The notes below the pieces were generated by a model that searched no databases, was not told the origin of the DNA, and was given only the letters and a program-made list of their open reading frames with translations. From contig NC_092676.1 of assembly GCF_964355755.1 (NCBI RefSeq), positions 25,340,288 through 25,404,287 of the forward strand: 64,000 bases of DNA. Reading direction: 5' to 3'. Shown piece after piece: positions 1-42,900 of this stretch. Every line of letters starts with the position of its first letter. Position 1 is the first letter of the stretch. Source of the stretch: Antedon mediterranea. Taxonomy: Eukaryota; Echinodermata; Crinoidea; Comatulida; Antedonidae. A program made the position numbers and the translations under genes.

Positions 1-30
1 ATATTCCCTAACTAATGACCAATTCTTCAC

Positions 31-350
31 TAAAAGGTGTATTGTATTTTGTTTAATGTGACATTTTAATATCCCATAATTTAGTTACCCACTTTGACCA
101 AAAATTGGATCGAAAAAATTTATTTACCTGAAAAAACTGTAATTTAAATCAAAAAATAGTCAAATTGGCTGCCAGCCAATGGATTTTTGGTTGCATTTAT
201 TTTGTCATTTTATAAGTGAAAACATTATTTTCTTACCATTTTTTTTTCTACATAAGTGATTAACTTGATTAAAACTACAAAATAATCTATTCAAAGTCAG
301 ATTTAATCAATCTTCATTTTTCATGTTTTTCGGGGACAATACACCTTTAA
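31..350. mobile_element. MITE-2 copy (TIR ...GATGTATTGTCC)
   Basis: Degenerate left end (TAAAAGGTGTATTGT) and right end GGGGACAATACACCTTTAA are inverted. The body shares the stretch GTCAAATTGGCTGCCAGCCA with copies at 35781 and 62634. It is non-coding and lies in the intron before the first ARHGAP39 exon of the window. Confidence 0.7.
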
Positions 351-542
351 GTCTCTAATCATGGACCATTTGTTGTCAGTAATATACAGTACATACCATG
401 ATATCAGGATAATATGTAATAACATTCTACAAAACAATAAAAGAACAAGGGATTGTATTCCATTACCTGACGATACATGTTTAAAGCCTGTTAGGTTAAA
501 GGTACACATTCTATTGATTGGATACTCTGTTTCCTTTTGCAG

Positions 543-30423
<29,881 letters not shown>

Positions 30424-31134
30424 GATGGAATAAAAGAGTTCTTGTCAATTAGAGTTATGATGTAACATCTTGTGCAGATCGAGTTATGAAGAGCTGATTT
30501 TCAGGATCAAAGAAAATATATATATTCAGGAATTTTTCGCTCGGAAAAAGCAGGTGCTGGCACGTGCTATTGTGTGCGTGTTTACGCACGCACAGTGCAC
30601 GTTCCCGTTAAAATGGGACGTGTGATGGAACGTGTTGATCATCAGGTGCTGGCATGTGGTATTCAGTATTTGTTTATAGCACAGGATATATTATTTGTGT
30701 ACTAATATTGAAGTAATGGTCATGTATTTACAGGAACATATTTATTAACTCATTTTGGTATTTGTATCTTATACATGCATTGACATTTATATATGAAAGT
30801 ACCTTACAATGTGTTAACATACTGATCTCCCCATCCCCCCCCCCCCCACACCCATATTGTTGGTGTAGTACTCAATAGAATGGGTTGTGCTATATTTGTA
30901 CATCCTATGTGTACAGTGGAGAAGACATACATATGTTGTACGTGTTATTGTCGCATGTATTTCAATTAGCATGAGCTTTGTCAGTATGTGTTGCCGCGTG
31001 TTATACATAGATAGTAGCACGTGTGTTATACATAAATCGTGTCGCGTGTTATACATTCATTGTCTCTCGCGTGTTGCACATAGATCGTGGCGCGTGTTGA
31101 TGTTTTCAAATACATAATGTGTCTTGGTTTCTAA

Positions 31135-31319
31135 AGGCCAACTCAGACAGCGTCGTACAACCAGGCCCGATGAAAACGTCTTGACTTGTCAGTGCTGTTA
31201 AATCATGACGAGACTAGTCATTTTGAGATAGCGTCGAGCATAGTTTTTAGGGGAGAATTTAACATGTTTAATTTTCTCCTGATGCAAGCCTCGTCGTACT
31301 ATGCTGTCTCAGTTGACCT
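31135..31319. mobile_element. small MITE with AGGYCAACT ends
   Basis: Left end AGGCCAACTCAGACAGCGTC; inverted right end AGGTCAACTGAGACAGCATA. The flanks are A-rich (TAA / AAA). Confidence 0.65.
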
Positions 31320-33083
31320 AAACTCATTTTTGTTTACATTCATCTTTCAAGACCTGTTGGAACATACCATTCACTTCTTAGTGACATATAAAGTACGGTG
31401 CCTGCAGCTGTATTGTCAGTGTGTGAAACTCTATTGTTCATTATCAAGAATATTATCTTTTTGTGTTTTTTCTGGCCAATAGTTTCTTGAGAACATTGTC
31501 ATATACGGTAGCATTGTAAACGTTTTCCTAGCGCCCTCTATTGTTTGGTAATGAATACAAATACTGTATTTTTTATGTAGGAAAGAAATTCAGAATGTTG
31601 AATTGCTCGGTTATATTTTGTTTCTTCTCCATGGTTTTATCAACTGTTAAATCTGTTATCTTAATGCATTGTGATATCTTTGATCTTCTGGTAAACAAAC
31701 TGCGTATGCATAAAAAACCTTTTTTTGTAGCCTCAGTCACTCTTGTCAACCCTTTGTCTTTTCTATAGGTACTTTGACCGCTGACCCGTAATTTTTTTTC
31801 TGCTTAGCCAATCCCCATAAAATCAAATTTTTATTGCAAGTTACATTGTATTACAGTTCAAAATCCTTCGTAATCTATATTTTGATAAACTATTCAACTT
31901 ATGACATGCCATGACCAAATTTTCTATTATCTAATAATCTATTTTATTTTTTTTTACCTGACCATGACCACTGCTCCAGATTCTGTGTATTGTATTAGCT
32001 GATATACGCTTTCCTATTTGTTTGGCCTTTTGTTCATACTTTGTGTCGGATCTTACTAAACAAAAATTCCTGTTTCATACATCACTGTTGCGTGTTATTT
32101 GAATACTTTGCTTCGATTGGCTACTGTAGCATAGACCTATATTTATAGGGGCGTGGCTGTAGTATGAATTGTATCATATGATTATGATGTCACTAGTATG
32201 TTTAGCTTACAATTGTGAACATTTAAGTTTAATCAGACAATCAAAATTTCCTTTTTTTATTGCATGCAAACAATCAATTGTATTCATTGTCGCTGGGAGC
32301 TTTTCAATCATTTTCTAGACTGCAAGAAAAAATGCAGACACGTCTTTCTAAAACCGTTTTCAAAAACCCTAATAATAATAATAAACAGTATTTATATAGC
32401 GCCTAATGGATCACTGATAATCTATGAAATAGATTTGCATCATTGATTTCTAAGTTTATTATCCAATTTCAAAGCCAGATATTTATCCCACTTTTAAGTA
32501 TCCTGCTACATACATTATAATCTGCTTTGATATATATATATATACAAAGTTTTTGATTTAATATTAGTGAAAAGATAAATATTTTGGCACATATAGCGTT
32601 TCATATGTATACTACTTGAGCTCATTGAAATTTTCGGACAAAGATCGAAACGTCAACTGGTGGTCTAACACAAAAAAGACAATAACTACAGACACTTGGG
32701 GCAAGTCTAGTGCTTTGAGGGCATTATTATTCATACACTGTTTAGTATGTATTCAAATTCAGCTCCTAGAACAATTTTCCGCTCGTGAATTTTTTTTTAG
32801 GAGGTTCGACTCCAGTCTTGTGTGATGAGGTCTTTTATTTCACGATATAGATAGTCCCCCAATGAGGAAGGTTTATTTTATACCTTCCTGGTTCAATCAT
32901 GATCAAATTATTTTTGGCAATAATTTATCAGGGATTTTTCATGATTAAATCTGTTTTTATAATTGCCTATCTGTGCCACTCCTAGCTGGTTTATTAAAAG
33001 GAGTGGGATTCTTTATGAGGCTGAAATATAATCCCAAAATTATTTTCTGATAGTCATTTTTAAAGCTTTTTTTTTTTTACAAA

Positions 33084-33206
33084 AACGCAACGAAAGGACC
33101 GTTAAGCGTAACGCAAGTGACCAATTACAAGCAATGGATTATTCGAACGGTCCTTTCCCATTGATCAATTCGCTTGCGTCGCGCTTACGTCTTTGAGTTG
33201 CGTCGA
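33084..33206. mobile_element. MITE-3 copy (degenerate ends)
   Basis: Inverted arms ACGCAACGAAAGGACCG and CTTTGAGTTGCGTCG, with internal GACCAATTACAAGCAATGG against CCATTGATCAATTCGCTTGC. Confidence 0.65.
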
Positions 33207-33814
33207 TGATGGTGAAGAGATGACATTCAATTTCTATTTGTTAAACAAAAAATGTTTAGATAATTTTGTACACACAACAAATAACTGTTCTATATTGAAC
33301 AAATTTCTTACCTTTTTTTTTATATTTTTATGGAACAAACATTATTTTTATCATTTTCGAGTACATTCAATGCCTGCAATTAACAATAAGATACAATAAA
33401 AGCGCTGATAGAACGATTTAAAAAGCAACCAAGTATACGAAAAAAATACAATTATTAAAAATATAATTGTAAGATGTAGGCCTAGATGTTTTACGACAAT
33501 TTGCAACTCAATTTATTTTTTATTTATTTCATAGAATTTTTCTCTTTATATTTATTTGCCATTTTCTATCAAATTTACTTTTGCAAAAAGTTATATATAT
33601 ATGTACAGCCTTAAATTTTGTACTATTTGATATGCTTCCGATAATTGTTTAAAAATAACGAAGGATGCAATAAAAAGCATAGCATTGTGAAGTTAGATTA
33701 TTCTCACTGAAATAATAATAATATCAGTGATACGACTAAAATGAGAAAAACAGTATGTTATTATAAAGATGTTTAGCATATAGTATTAACCGTAGATTTA
33801 TGAATAAATATTAT

Positions 33815-34023
33815 GCTTGATTCACACTGGAGACGCAACGCAAGGACGTAAGCACTATAAAACTAGGTTGTGATGTGCCCCCAAATATGGTAGTGATATG
33901 ATATCATCGTGTCTATTTGCACATAAAGTGTGATTTGACCAATCACAAGCGATGGATTATCCGAACTGTCGCTTGTCATTGGTCAACTCGCTTGCGTTGC
34001 GTCTCTAGTGGGAATAAAGTTTT
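33815..34023. mobile_element. MITE-3 copy containing a nested MITE-1 fragment
   Basis: Arms AGACGCAACGCAAGGACGTA and TTGCGTTGCGTCTCTAGTGG are inverted. Between them, 33853-33935 is MITE-1 interior (CCCAAATATGGTAGTGATAT), so MITE-1 jumped into an existing MITE-3. Confidence 0.7.
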
Positions 34024-34537
34024 AGTGTTAAGATTTATTAATATCGCTATTATAATATATAATAATTCCCATTATTGTTTTATTATTAATATTAAATTTA
34101 TTATTACAAATATTGTATTGTGAATCAATACAAAGTTAATGTACATAATTTTTCGTATGATTACTTTCTCCTCCATTTTATCTATAGAATTGTGAATATG
34201 TAATTTATATGTAACTTATTTCATGTGTTTAAACTTAAGGTTTTTGTGCTATGTTAATCCTGTGTACAGATAACCTAAATATCATGAATAAAATGATTTG
34301 CAATATTTCAAGTTAAACACATTTATCGATCTTCATTGCAATTATTAGTTCACTGTAAAATGTTCTTTGAAATGTTGTGCTCCGTCAAATTGCGTGATAG
34401 ATTAAAATGAAAGTTCACATGACATTTGCGACAACCTAACACCAATAAGGCAATAGGACACTGAACTCTATGTCTGGCTGAGACAAATACTAACAGTACT
34501 GTACTATGTACATTCCCCGCGGCGCGCGATGTCTGTT

Positions 34538-34786
34538 AAATCTTGGTTAATTCCCACTAGCGACGGAACGTAACGCAACCTACGCAACGTAAGAAAATAC
34601 CCTTCCAATAATTGTGTTTCCCACCCCCATCTTCCCCCCCCCCCCCCCCGCCTGCGTGAAATCAAATCTGCGATATTTGCAGCATTGTTGCGTCGTCGTC
34701 GGTTTCCACTTGTGGTTACGCAATACAGCACTTTGCGTCAAAACGTCGCTGCGTTACGTTGCGTCGCTAGTGGGAACCACGCTTTA
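34538..34786. mobile_element. MITE-3 copy with poly-C insertion
   Basis: Left side TTCCCACTAGCGACGGAACG; right side GCGTCGCTAGTGGGAACCAC followed by GCTTTA. A run of about 15 C lies at 34636-34650. Confidence 0.7.
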
Positions 34787-34958
34787 GGGACGTAGAAGAA
34801 CTGACCGTGTCGCAGCCACAGATAAACCCTTTGATCAGCATCCTCCTGTTAGCTTGCTTTGTTAGAACCTACTAATAGGCCTATGTACTTTATCTATCGT
34901 CCGCCTGCACATAGAAACTACCAAACGCTTTGTTCATTATGATGCGGTTTCTGCTTTA

Positions 34959-35119
34959 AGCGTGGTTCCCACTAGAACGTAATGCAAGGACGTAAACGGA
35001 ACGCAAGCGTTTTAACCAATGACAAGCGAAGTTATAGACAGTTAGCAATCACAAGCGAATAAGCCATCGCTTGTGATTGGTCAATTCACTTGCGTTGCGT
35101 CGCTAGTGGAAACCACGCT
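34959..35119. mobile_element. MITE-3 copy, intact with TTA duplication
   Basis: Ends AGCGTGGTTCCCACTAGAAC and inverted AGCGTGGTTTCCACTAGCGA, flanked by TTA at 34956-34958 and 35120-35122. The arms continue with AACGCAAGCG... and a ...GACCAATCACAAGCGA-type stem, so most of the element can fold back. Confidence 0.8.
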
Positions 35120-35417
35120 TTACCGCTAACAAAAATTAACAGTGGGGTTTATTATCAATGTTGTTGCCAAGGTTATATTTATACAGCAATATAAATGTAT
35201 AGCTACCCTCTTATTGCTCGAATTCGTCTGCTATCTGGGTCATAATAATTATTATAATTACTCGATGGTCTATTCAATCATGGAGTATCCGTGGATTCCA
35301 ACTATTGTACAGTAACTATACAAAGGATTTCTTTTTTCATCGTGTAGACCACAAGCGCTATTTAATGACCATGATACCAAATAATTTATTATTAAACAAT
35401 TGTTTACAATGTATTCA

Positions 35418-35674
35418 AAGCTCTGTCTACACTACCAAAAATGAAAAAAAACTTGTCACATGCGGACGTGACACACATGCTCAAAAACGTACAGAGTGGC
35501 GAACACAAGTGAGACGCGCAATGTCCAACGAAACTAATTTGAGAAAAAAAAGTGATGTGCTCAAATATGCCAGTAATGTGCCCAAATATGGTAGTGATAT
35601 GACATCATCATGTCCATATAGGCCTATGGGCACATCCCATTTTTGTCACATAAAGTTTGATGTGTAGATAGAGT
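35418..35674. mobile_element. MITE-1 copy interrupted by about 100 bp of unrelated sequence
   Basis: Left end AAGCTCTGTCTACACTACC, MITE-1 core near 35556-35640, and right end AAGTTTGATGTGTAGATAGAG. Confidence 0.7.
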
Positions 35675-35780
35675 TAACACAATAAATCCGTAAACAGAAA
35701 GATGTGTTTTAGCTAAAATACAAAATATACCTAATATTATTTTCATTAATTTTTTATTATTTATTTTATTATTTCTCTAC

Positions 35781-35990
35781 TTAAAGATGTATTGTCCCCC
35801 TAAAAAAAAAATCATTTACCTTAAGAAATTAAAATTGTAAGCAAAAAAATAGTCAAATTGGCTGCCAGCCTATTGGTTTTTGTCTGTTTATAAGTAAAAG
35901 CATCATTTTGTCTATGAAAGTGCTTAGCTTTATTAAAGCTGCAAAATGGACTATTGAAAGTCTGATTTTATTAATCTTCATTTTTTATGA
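35781..35990. mobile_element. MITE-2 copy just downstream of the pathogen-related-like gene
   Basis: Begins TTAAAGATGTATTGTCCCCC and contains GTCAAATTGGCTGCCAGCC. Its interior has TTTATT at 35967-35972, which reads AATAAA on the minus strand about 50 bp past the minus-strand stop. The MITE may therefore supply that gene's poly(A) signal (inference). Confidence 0.7.
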
Positions 35991-36019
35991 AAATTTCGCT
36001 ACTCCAGCTCAGAATGAAT

Positions 36020-37967
36020 CTAAATCTTGACCGGACAGTTCGGGTTGAATTTCGTCATCGTTGCCATCATGGGATTGGGATCGTAGAATACCTGCAGCTT
36101 CTCAATCTTGAGTGCGTCATCCACAGTCGCAATACAACATCCCGTCATTTCAATTTCTTCGTTCGTTGGTTCGTTTCCTAGATACGGTCCGGACCATTTC
36201 GTCCAATGTCGCCAAGTAAAAGTTACTTTTGGTGGTCCTAAAAAAGAGACAAAGTAACGGTAATAAAAGTGTCTGATTTGTGATAAATGCGGACTCGACT
36301 CGTTAATCGATGTATATAATATTAATGGCATTTCTTTTTACGTGGAAAAAACACTCTCTGTACATTATATTAGATTCAACATTTTTTTTCTTAAATTTTA
36401 TTTACAATTTGCTTCTGACGGATTAACCTAGGATACATTAAACTTAGTACCACCAATTTTACCCTAATGTTTTTGTTGTATTCTTGGGTTAGAAATGTTT
36501 TGACAATGCGCTTTGTAATTTCCTGCCGAAATCCTTTCACATTATGAAGAGGATTATTCATAGGACTTATAATCGAAGGTTTTGATAAGGCGTGCTTTTG
36601 TGATAAATACTTCGGAATTTATAGAGAAGCCGGACCGGTTTTGTGTTTTTGCGTGTAATGCGTAAATATTACATTATGTAGTTTCATTCACTCTCTTCCC
36701 TGGTTTTACTGACCAACTGGCAACGATTGAATAGTTTAGTCTGTCATTTTCCTAGCCCCATTACATTTTTGTAATTTGACCATAAACTACTCACCAGAAA
36801 TAACTTCAATAAGTTCCCAGGCAAAGCCGTCTGGAAAAGCTTCTTTAAACACACCATGGGAGCTTTCATTGGTCTGTCCTTGTCCATTGTACAAGGGACA
36901 TTCGCTTAAAAGCATATTGTAGTTTCCCATTCTTATGTTATCTTCAACATTCAGTGGTTTGCCGCCATTAACAATGAATTCGTACTTTTCGTGGTTAACC
37001 GATTTCCAATCCTATGCAATAAAAATATTTTTTCAATAGCATTTTTTTTGTGTGTGGTGAGATGTTTTCAATTAATATATATCAATGTGATATATTATCA
37101 GACTGGATTTCAGTGTGTAAAACAAAATCAAAGGTTATATTTTCTTCTTTCTTTGCTTTAACTGATACCACCTGTATCTGTAACTGAAAGCCAATTTACA
37201 CAGACGAGCGGTAAAGGTAATAACAATATAGAATCTATTTTATTCCTTTTGATCTTTTATACAAAGCGTGGTTACCGTTGTCTGTGTATAAAATAGTAAT
37301 TCTCTTCGTTACGTGTTTGGAAGAGAATTTATATCTCATCGTAGTTGTACGACACGGTTTGGTATGCCGTGTGTGTTATGCAAATGAGTTTGTGCAGGTG
37401 TAGTGGGTAGGCTAAAGGAGTACGGTTATGGTAGTTGGCGTGTGTGGCCGCACCTGCCCAGAATAAACATGTTTCAAACAGATAGTTTGTTTTTGTTGGT
37501 TCTTGTATGGGGTTAACGGGGACTGAGATGAGATTTGACCTTACGAGCAAAAAGTATGTACTATAATGGTCACCATACAGGTGCTTTATTCCTGATAAGA
37601 TTCATGTTCACGCACGCCTCCCGGACGATGGGTAGGATGTTGCGAGCGATCAGACCAAATAATAGTTAGGTCTATAGGCCTATAGGCTAATACCCAATCT
37701 TATAAATTGAAGGAACTGATAGATACTTTTTGGATACAAAGAAAACAAAATGTTATCACTTACTTCTTTGTCCATTTTATGAGTACTTTCCATTTCCCAT
37801 GTTTTGACAAGATTTTCTACTATCTTTTCCAGAGATCCGGGAGCATGTTGACGCGTCTTCTCTTCTATGTATTTTTCGTTGACCAGATCGTAGTTAGGCT
37901 TTCCTTTCCTCCATCTGATATTAGGATCTTCCATGTGGTCTCTTACTGGTGTTTCCACAGCTGCCAT
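36020..37967 (-). CDS. pathogen-related-protein-like (SnoaL/NTF2-like fold) protein
   Basis: Three minus-strand exons, 37764-37967, 36795-37011 and 36020-36237, join in one frame (phases 0 and 1) to give 212 residues. The ATG is at 37967 and the stop TAG at 36020-36022. The protein matches the plant pathogen-related protein family along its whole length. Recognisable blocks are IRWRKGKPNYDLVN, GSLEKIVENLVKTWEMESTHK, KYEFIVNGGKPL, FPDGFAWELIEVISGPPKV and FTWRHWTKWSGPY. No signal peptide or membrane segment is seen, so it is probably cytosolic. The biochemical activity of this family is not established; an NTF2-like small-molecule-binding fold is inferred from known relatives. Taxon spread is patchy (plants, fungi, some invertebrates). 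Gene calling is confident; function is not. Confidence 0.9.
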
Positions 37968-38020
37968 AGTGTAAAGTTAACCTAACCGTTGATTCGACGT
38001 TTTAGCTTCAAGTGACGTGA

Positions 38021-38030
38021 ATATATATAA
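38021..38030 (-). promoter_or_regulatory. TATA-like element upstream of the pathogen-related-like gene
   Basis: On the minus strand TTATATATAT lies about 54-63 bp upstream of the ATG, with CACGTCAC (CRE-like half site) directly next to it. Spacing suits a short 5'UTR. Prediction only. Confidence 0.35.
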
Positions 38031-39257
38031 CTCATTTCGTGTGCAAAACGGGTAATAAATAGTTGTGGTTCATTCAAGCTTATCAATAGATAATAATTCA
38101 TGTTGATACGTCATAATGTTCATGAAGTTATTTGATATGAATATTCATGGTAGTCTTATGCAGATCTATTGAGAGGGAGGGGAACGAAACGGTACAGTTA
38201 TAGTTACGCTAATTCTTTCAATAATTCATTTTGTTTGGTAAAAATCATTGTCAACATAGACAACTAGAAAAATACACTTAAAATGGATTTAAAAACTATA
38301 AAAAGCAGAAAAGCGTGAGTTAAAATGTTGAGAAAAAAATACAGTTATAAGATTACAGTAAAAAATACGTTTAAAAAGTTATAAAAATTGAAATACCAAT
38401 TAAATGTATAATTAAAACACTAAAAATATAAAAGTGGTTTGAAAAAGTTGAATTGATTTGGCAATAAAAGATTTTGACCAGGATAGCCCAAAAACCCAAT
38501 TACTCGGGTTTATTTCAGTGTTTTAGGGGTCTTGAAATAACACAGTAATAATTGTTAATCACAAACTTATGGACTGTGTTTAAATTTGTATAACTATCTT
38601 CAACATTCTATTAAATTTAAATAGACTTAATTTGGCGAGCTCTTTTTGTTCAAGTCGAAATATTTTGCAGAAGGAAGAGTGAGATTCCTCGGTACCCTGG
38701 TGTAAATACATTTTAGTTCATGATTTGTTTTTCGACTAAATCACGTTTGCATTATTACACACAAGTATACTTGTGTGCACTAGTAAGTCGCTTTGTTATA
38801 TTATGCTTTCAAGTGTCTGTGCCAGACGACCCCACTAAGTTGATTTTCAAAAGAAATTATGTTAACAGAATAAAAAATAACCTTTGCGACTGCAAGAACC
38901 ACCATTGTCTGTTCAATAAATACTAGGCTTCTATATTCACGTCAGAGGCTTTTTAATAAAGGTAGGGATGTATGAAGATATTAAAATTAGAAATGGCGTT
39001 CTTGCAGGGAAATATTTTTTAAATTTTCATACGCGCGCATACAACAAAGTAACTCGCCAAGACGCCAATTACAGGATGGATAAACTATTTTATAATCGTA
39101 TTGTGCTTATTATAAACATAGTAAATATCAAAATGAACGAAACAGTTTGTTCTGGGGAAAAATCTACTAAAACTGGACAACAATATATTACTGAATAGGC
39201 AACTTTCTAAAAACATTTTTTTTTAGCAACCTTACTCAACAATAATCACCCAACTCG

Positions 39258-39556
39258 GGTAATTGGGCCGAGCGGTTAATGGCAGGGCGCGTTTACCCGT
39301 ACCTAGAAGCCAACAAATCGGCGAGGGTTCGCTGCTAGTTCTAGTGGTGGAACATAAGTCTTCTCGGATAAAGTTCAGTGTACACATTTATAACATGTGT
39401 GCACATTAAAGAACCCAGTTCATTATTCAGTAGGGAGTTACCACGGTGAACTGGTTGAAAAATAGCCCCTGTATCAGGGGGATTACCACCACCTGGGACA
39501 GTGATTAATTTACTATTGGTAATCCTTGGTCACATGTGCCTAAGACATAAATAAAT
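39258..39556 (+). mobile_element. tRNA-derived SINE, family A, near full length
   Basis: Head GGGCCGAGCGGTTAATGGCA (A-box) and GGCGAGGGTTCGCTGCTAG (B-box region). The body contains AAAGAACCCAGTTCATTATT, the 3' part contains GGGGGATTACCACCACC, and a short AAATAAATAAAT tail follows. Confidence 0.8.
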
Positions 39557-39568
39557 AAATAATATAAA

Positions 39569-39665
39569 GCTTGGTTCCCATAGGACGCAGCGTAAGAACG
39601 TAAGCCGCAACGCAAACAAAGAATTGACCAATCACAAGTGTTGAGGCTTTTCTAATTACTTGTTT
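39569..39665. mobile_element. partial MITE-3
   Basis: Left end AAGCTTGGTTCCCATAGGAC, then AACGCAAACAAAGAATTGACC and AATCACAAG. The right half is missing. Confidence 0.55.
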
Positions 39666-39939
39666 GTCCTAGTGTGCCCAGGCCCTATTTACTTTATAAA
39701 TGTATTTTGTGATAGTATAAAGTGCACCAAAGACATGAATAGACATACATGCATTTATAGACAGTTTTACAATTTATTCTAACAATAAAGCAACGAAAGA
39801 TTTATTTTTTTTTTTTACGCAGCAGTAATTTGATTTTTCCCAATGTTGTTGTCAAATATGTAGAGGGCGTTAATAAGTCACAACAGAAACCAACTGTACA
39901 GTAAGTACGCGCCACCAACACCCACCAGCTCAGAGGAAA

Positions 39940-42900
39940 ATGGCGAAAATGTTTTCAGTTAGTAATATGTTGCTGGTTTTTTGTATTGTTTTCTGTTTCT
40001 TAAATTCAGTTGAAGGTGCTTCGGAACCATGTAGATCTGATGCTTGTTTAGATTGCCCAAATTCCTGCAACTGTAGTAGTTCTACAGCTAATTGTTCGAG
40101 ATTAGGTTTCACCGGGTTTCCGGGAAAGCTAGGTGATTACGAATTCATGTAAGTATGTACTAAAACCACCGGTCGAATCGGTATTGAAAGACAGAATAAG
40201 GAAATTGTCCTGGCCTAGCTATGAGGCCTATGTTTACAGTGGTAAAACATTAAATTCCGCCGAATTGGACACCCAAAAAACCAAATACAGTCTAAAAAAA
40301 ACCAGACATTCCCATTTTATTATTTCTCCCTTCTTTAATTTCATTCAAGGAGGCTGGTCATCTGTGAGTTATAATAGGGCCTGATACAATTTACCCAATG
40401 CACTTCCAGGGTTTAATTTTACGCCGTGGCTAAAGATACGGTAACGTATATCCATACTTTTCAAAACTAAAGGTACGGTAATTAGAGGTAGCCATAGCCT
40501 CATCACAAGCCCACTCGGCTGGCTTGCTGAAAACCATACATTGCCATTGCCATCTATTTGATTACCATCTATCTTACATAGCGTCCTCTATAATTACCGT
40601 ACCTTTAGTTTTTAGAAGTACGAATACGGTACCGTATCTTTTAAAGTTAAATTTACTTGCTTACTTATTTGTATCCCAGAGGAAAAACATCTGAATTCAG
40701 GTCTGCTTCGTATAGAGGCCAAACATGCTTATAGGACCCTCATGAAAAACATTGTATTAAAATTAAACATATAGTATAAATTTGTGCAGGTGGTCAGACC
40801 AGATTATTTCAATAGCAGACTTGAAAACATTTAATATAGTCGAATTTACAACATCGTTGGACATAGAGTTCCACTGGTTTACAGTTCTCCTGGAGAAGGA
40901 TCTCTGCCTCAAGTTTGATCAAGATAGAATAATGATAGATGATGTTTCAACTGAAATGAATTTCCTCTGGTATATCTGCCAACATTAAAGTCAAAAAAAC
41001 AAATCTGTTGACATTATCAATACCTCTAATAATCCTGAAAGTTTGAGAGTATAGTAAATTTAAAGCTCTTAATCTGGTTTAATACGGCAAATGTTTAAAC
41101 TCTGAAAACATGCGAGTAAGACGTTTCTAGAATGACTTCTTCCTTTTTTAATTTGGGAGAGTAAACTAAGTTACAGTATTCAAGATTAGGTTTTACAATT
41201 GCTTTATATAACTTCAACAGCCCTTCAAAACACGAAACGACCTCTTGATCATACCCAAATTTCATAATTAGCTCTTTTGCTAGCATGAGAAACAAAAATT
41301 CAAATCCGGATCAAAAGTTGCACCTAAATCTCTGTTCATTGTCAACTGCTTTGAGTTCAATGTTGTTGAAAATCAGGATTATGTCTGCCATAGTGGATAT
41401 CTTTACATGTAAATTTTTTAACCAGGCAGACAAGGTGTCTATATTAACTTGGAAGTTTAATTTATCTTCATCTGAATTTATGACTCTTTATGATATAAGT
41501 TCTATCAACTAAATCCAGAGGCCTAGTACATGTTATTGATGTGTTTTAATGTTATATTGATTTAAAAAAGATTGAAATATTGAGTACTGTATACTCATCA
41601 GTGCTAATCATCATTTTATTAAATTATAATACACTATTAAAAAATGCATTCAATTTAAAAATTACAATTTACATGTATGAATATTTATATTTTTTTATGG
41701 AACTTTATTTCTTTTTTCAGTGATTTTAGTAAAAACAATTTCACCATGGTTGTATCTAGTGCTTTGCCAGGACATCCAAGCCTAAAAAATCTGTAAATAT
41801 AACATTTTATTTTATTAACAATATTTTAGAATTTATCTAGGAATATAAAATCCTATATTTATGTTATTATCAATATTTTAGAATGTAATGCGTAATAATC
41901 TAATTTAGATGTCTGTTCATGAAATTGTTTTGCTTTTATTTTAGTGATCTGAGCAGGAATCTCATAAAACAATTGAGTAACCAATCATTTGATGGTCTTG
42001 AAAGCATTGAAGAGATGTAAGTGGTAATGTGTTTATTTACAACTACTGTACGCTGATAAAATGATGTATTTTGTCAGAGAATTTTACTTTTATTTTCACT
42101 TTACCACATCAATACAATTCCACTCACCATGAAAAAATATGTTTTTTTGTTTTTTTTTAGTTTTAATTATTAAACAGAGTCACACAGAACAAACAAAACA
42201 ACTTAAAAATCAGTAAGACTCGATTAATTGGATATCACAAAAAGTATTTAATTTCATTGGGGTCCATATTCGACTTTAAAAAAAAAGAATTTGAAAAGTT
42301 GATAAATTGTGACCATTTTTCAATCCTTCCCCATATGCAAAATATGAATAACATAATTCAATTCATTATCATATCATTTATACTAATTTGCAACCCAAAT
42401 ACTGTCCATTATAACATGTAACTGTAATTGATTTGGCAAGCTTAGGTTCTAGTAATTAATTGTCTTTTTCTTTTTTTTTCGCCAGAAATCTTTCATACAA
42501 TAAATTGGAAATTTTAGCTGATAATGCATTCCCAAACCTAACGAATCTCACAATATTGTAAGTATTACACTTTTTTTTATAAATGTTAAGCTCTGTCTAC
42601 ACTATCAAACTTTATGTGACAACAAAATATGATATGCCATATATGTACATATCACTACCATATTTGACAATAGGGACCTTTCAATGACCAACCTAGGTCA
42701 GGTCAATCAATGTTTTGTTGGTCGTTGAACCTAGAAAACCTATGCCGAGGTGGAGAATGATGGACATGCGTCCCAATATCTCCTCATGCGCACAATGTAC
42801 TAACATGACAGACATGGTTTAGTCGTTGGTTTTTGGAAATCGCAAGCTCCCTAAAGCTCTGTCTATACTATCAAACTAGTTTGACAAAAACAAATATGGT

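Larger units (their letters stand above)
30424..36019. other. ARHGAP39 3' flank/3'UTR and repeat-rich intergenic region
   Basis: Downstream of the ARHGAP39 stop there is no further exon I can support. An AATAAA occurs at 30429-30434, which is very close to the stop, and another at 34287-34292. The 3' end of the transcript cannot be fixed. From 33.0 to 35.2 kb the region is crowded with MITE-3 copies, some nested. 30900-31100 contains several GCGTGTTATACAT-like repeats. Confidence 0.5.
37968..39939. other. intergenic region between divergent pathogen-related-like and LRR genes
   Basis: About 2 kb of AT-rich DNA with no supported exon. It contains a family A SINE (39258-39556) and a partial MITE-3 (from 39569). 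The promoters of both flanking genes must lie here. Confidence 0.6.
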
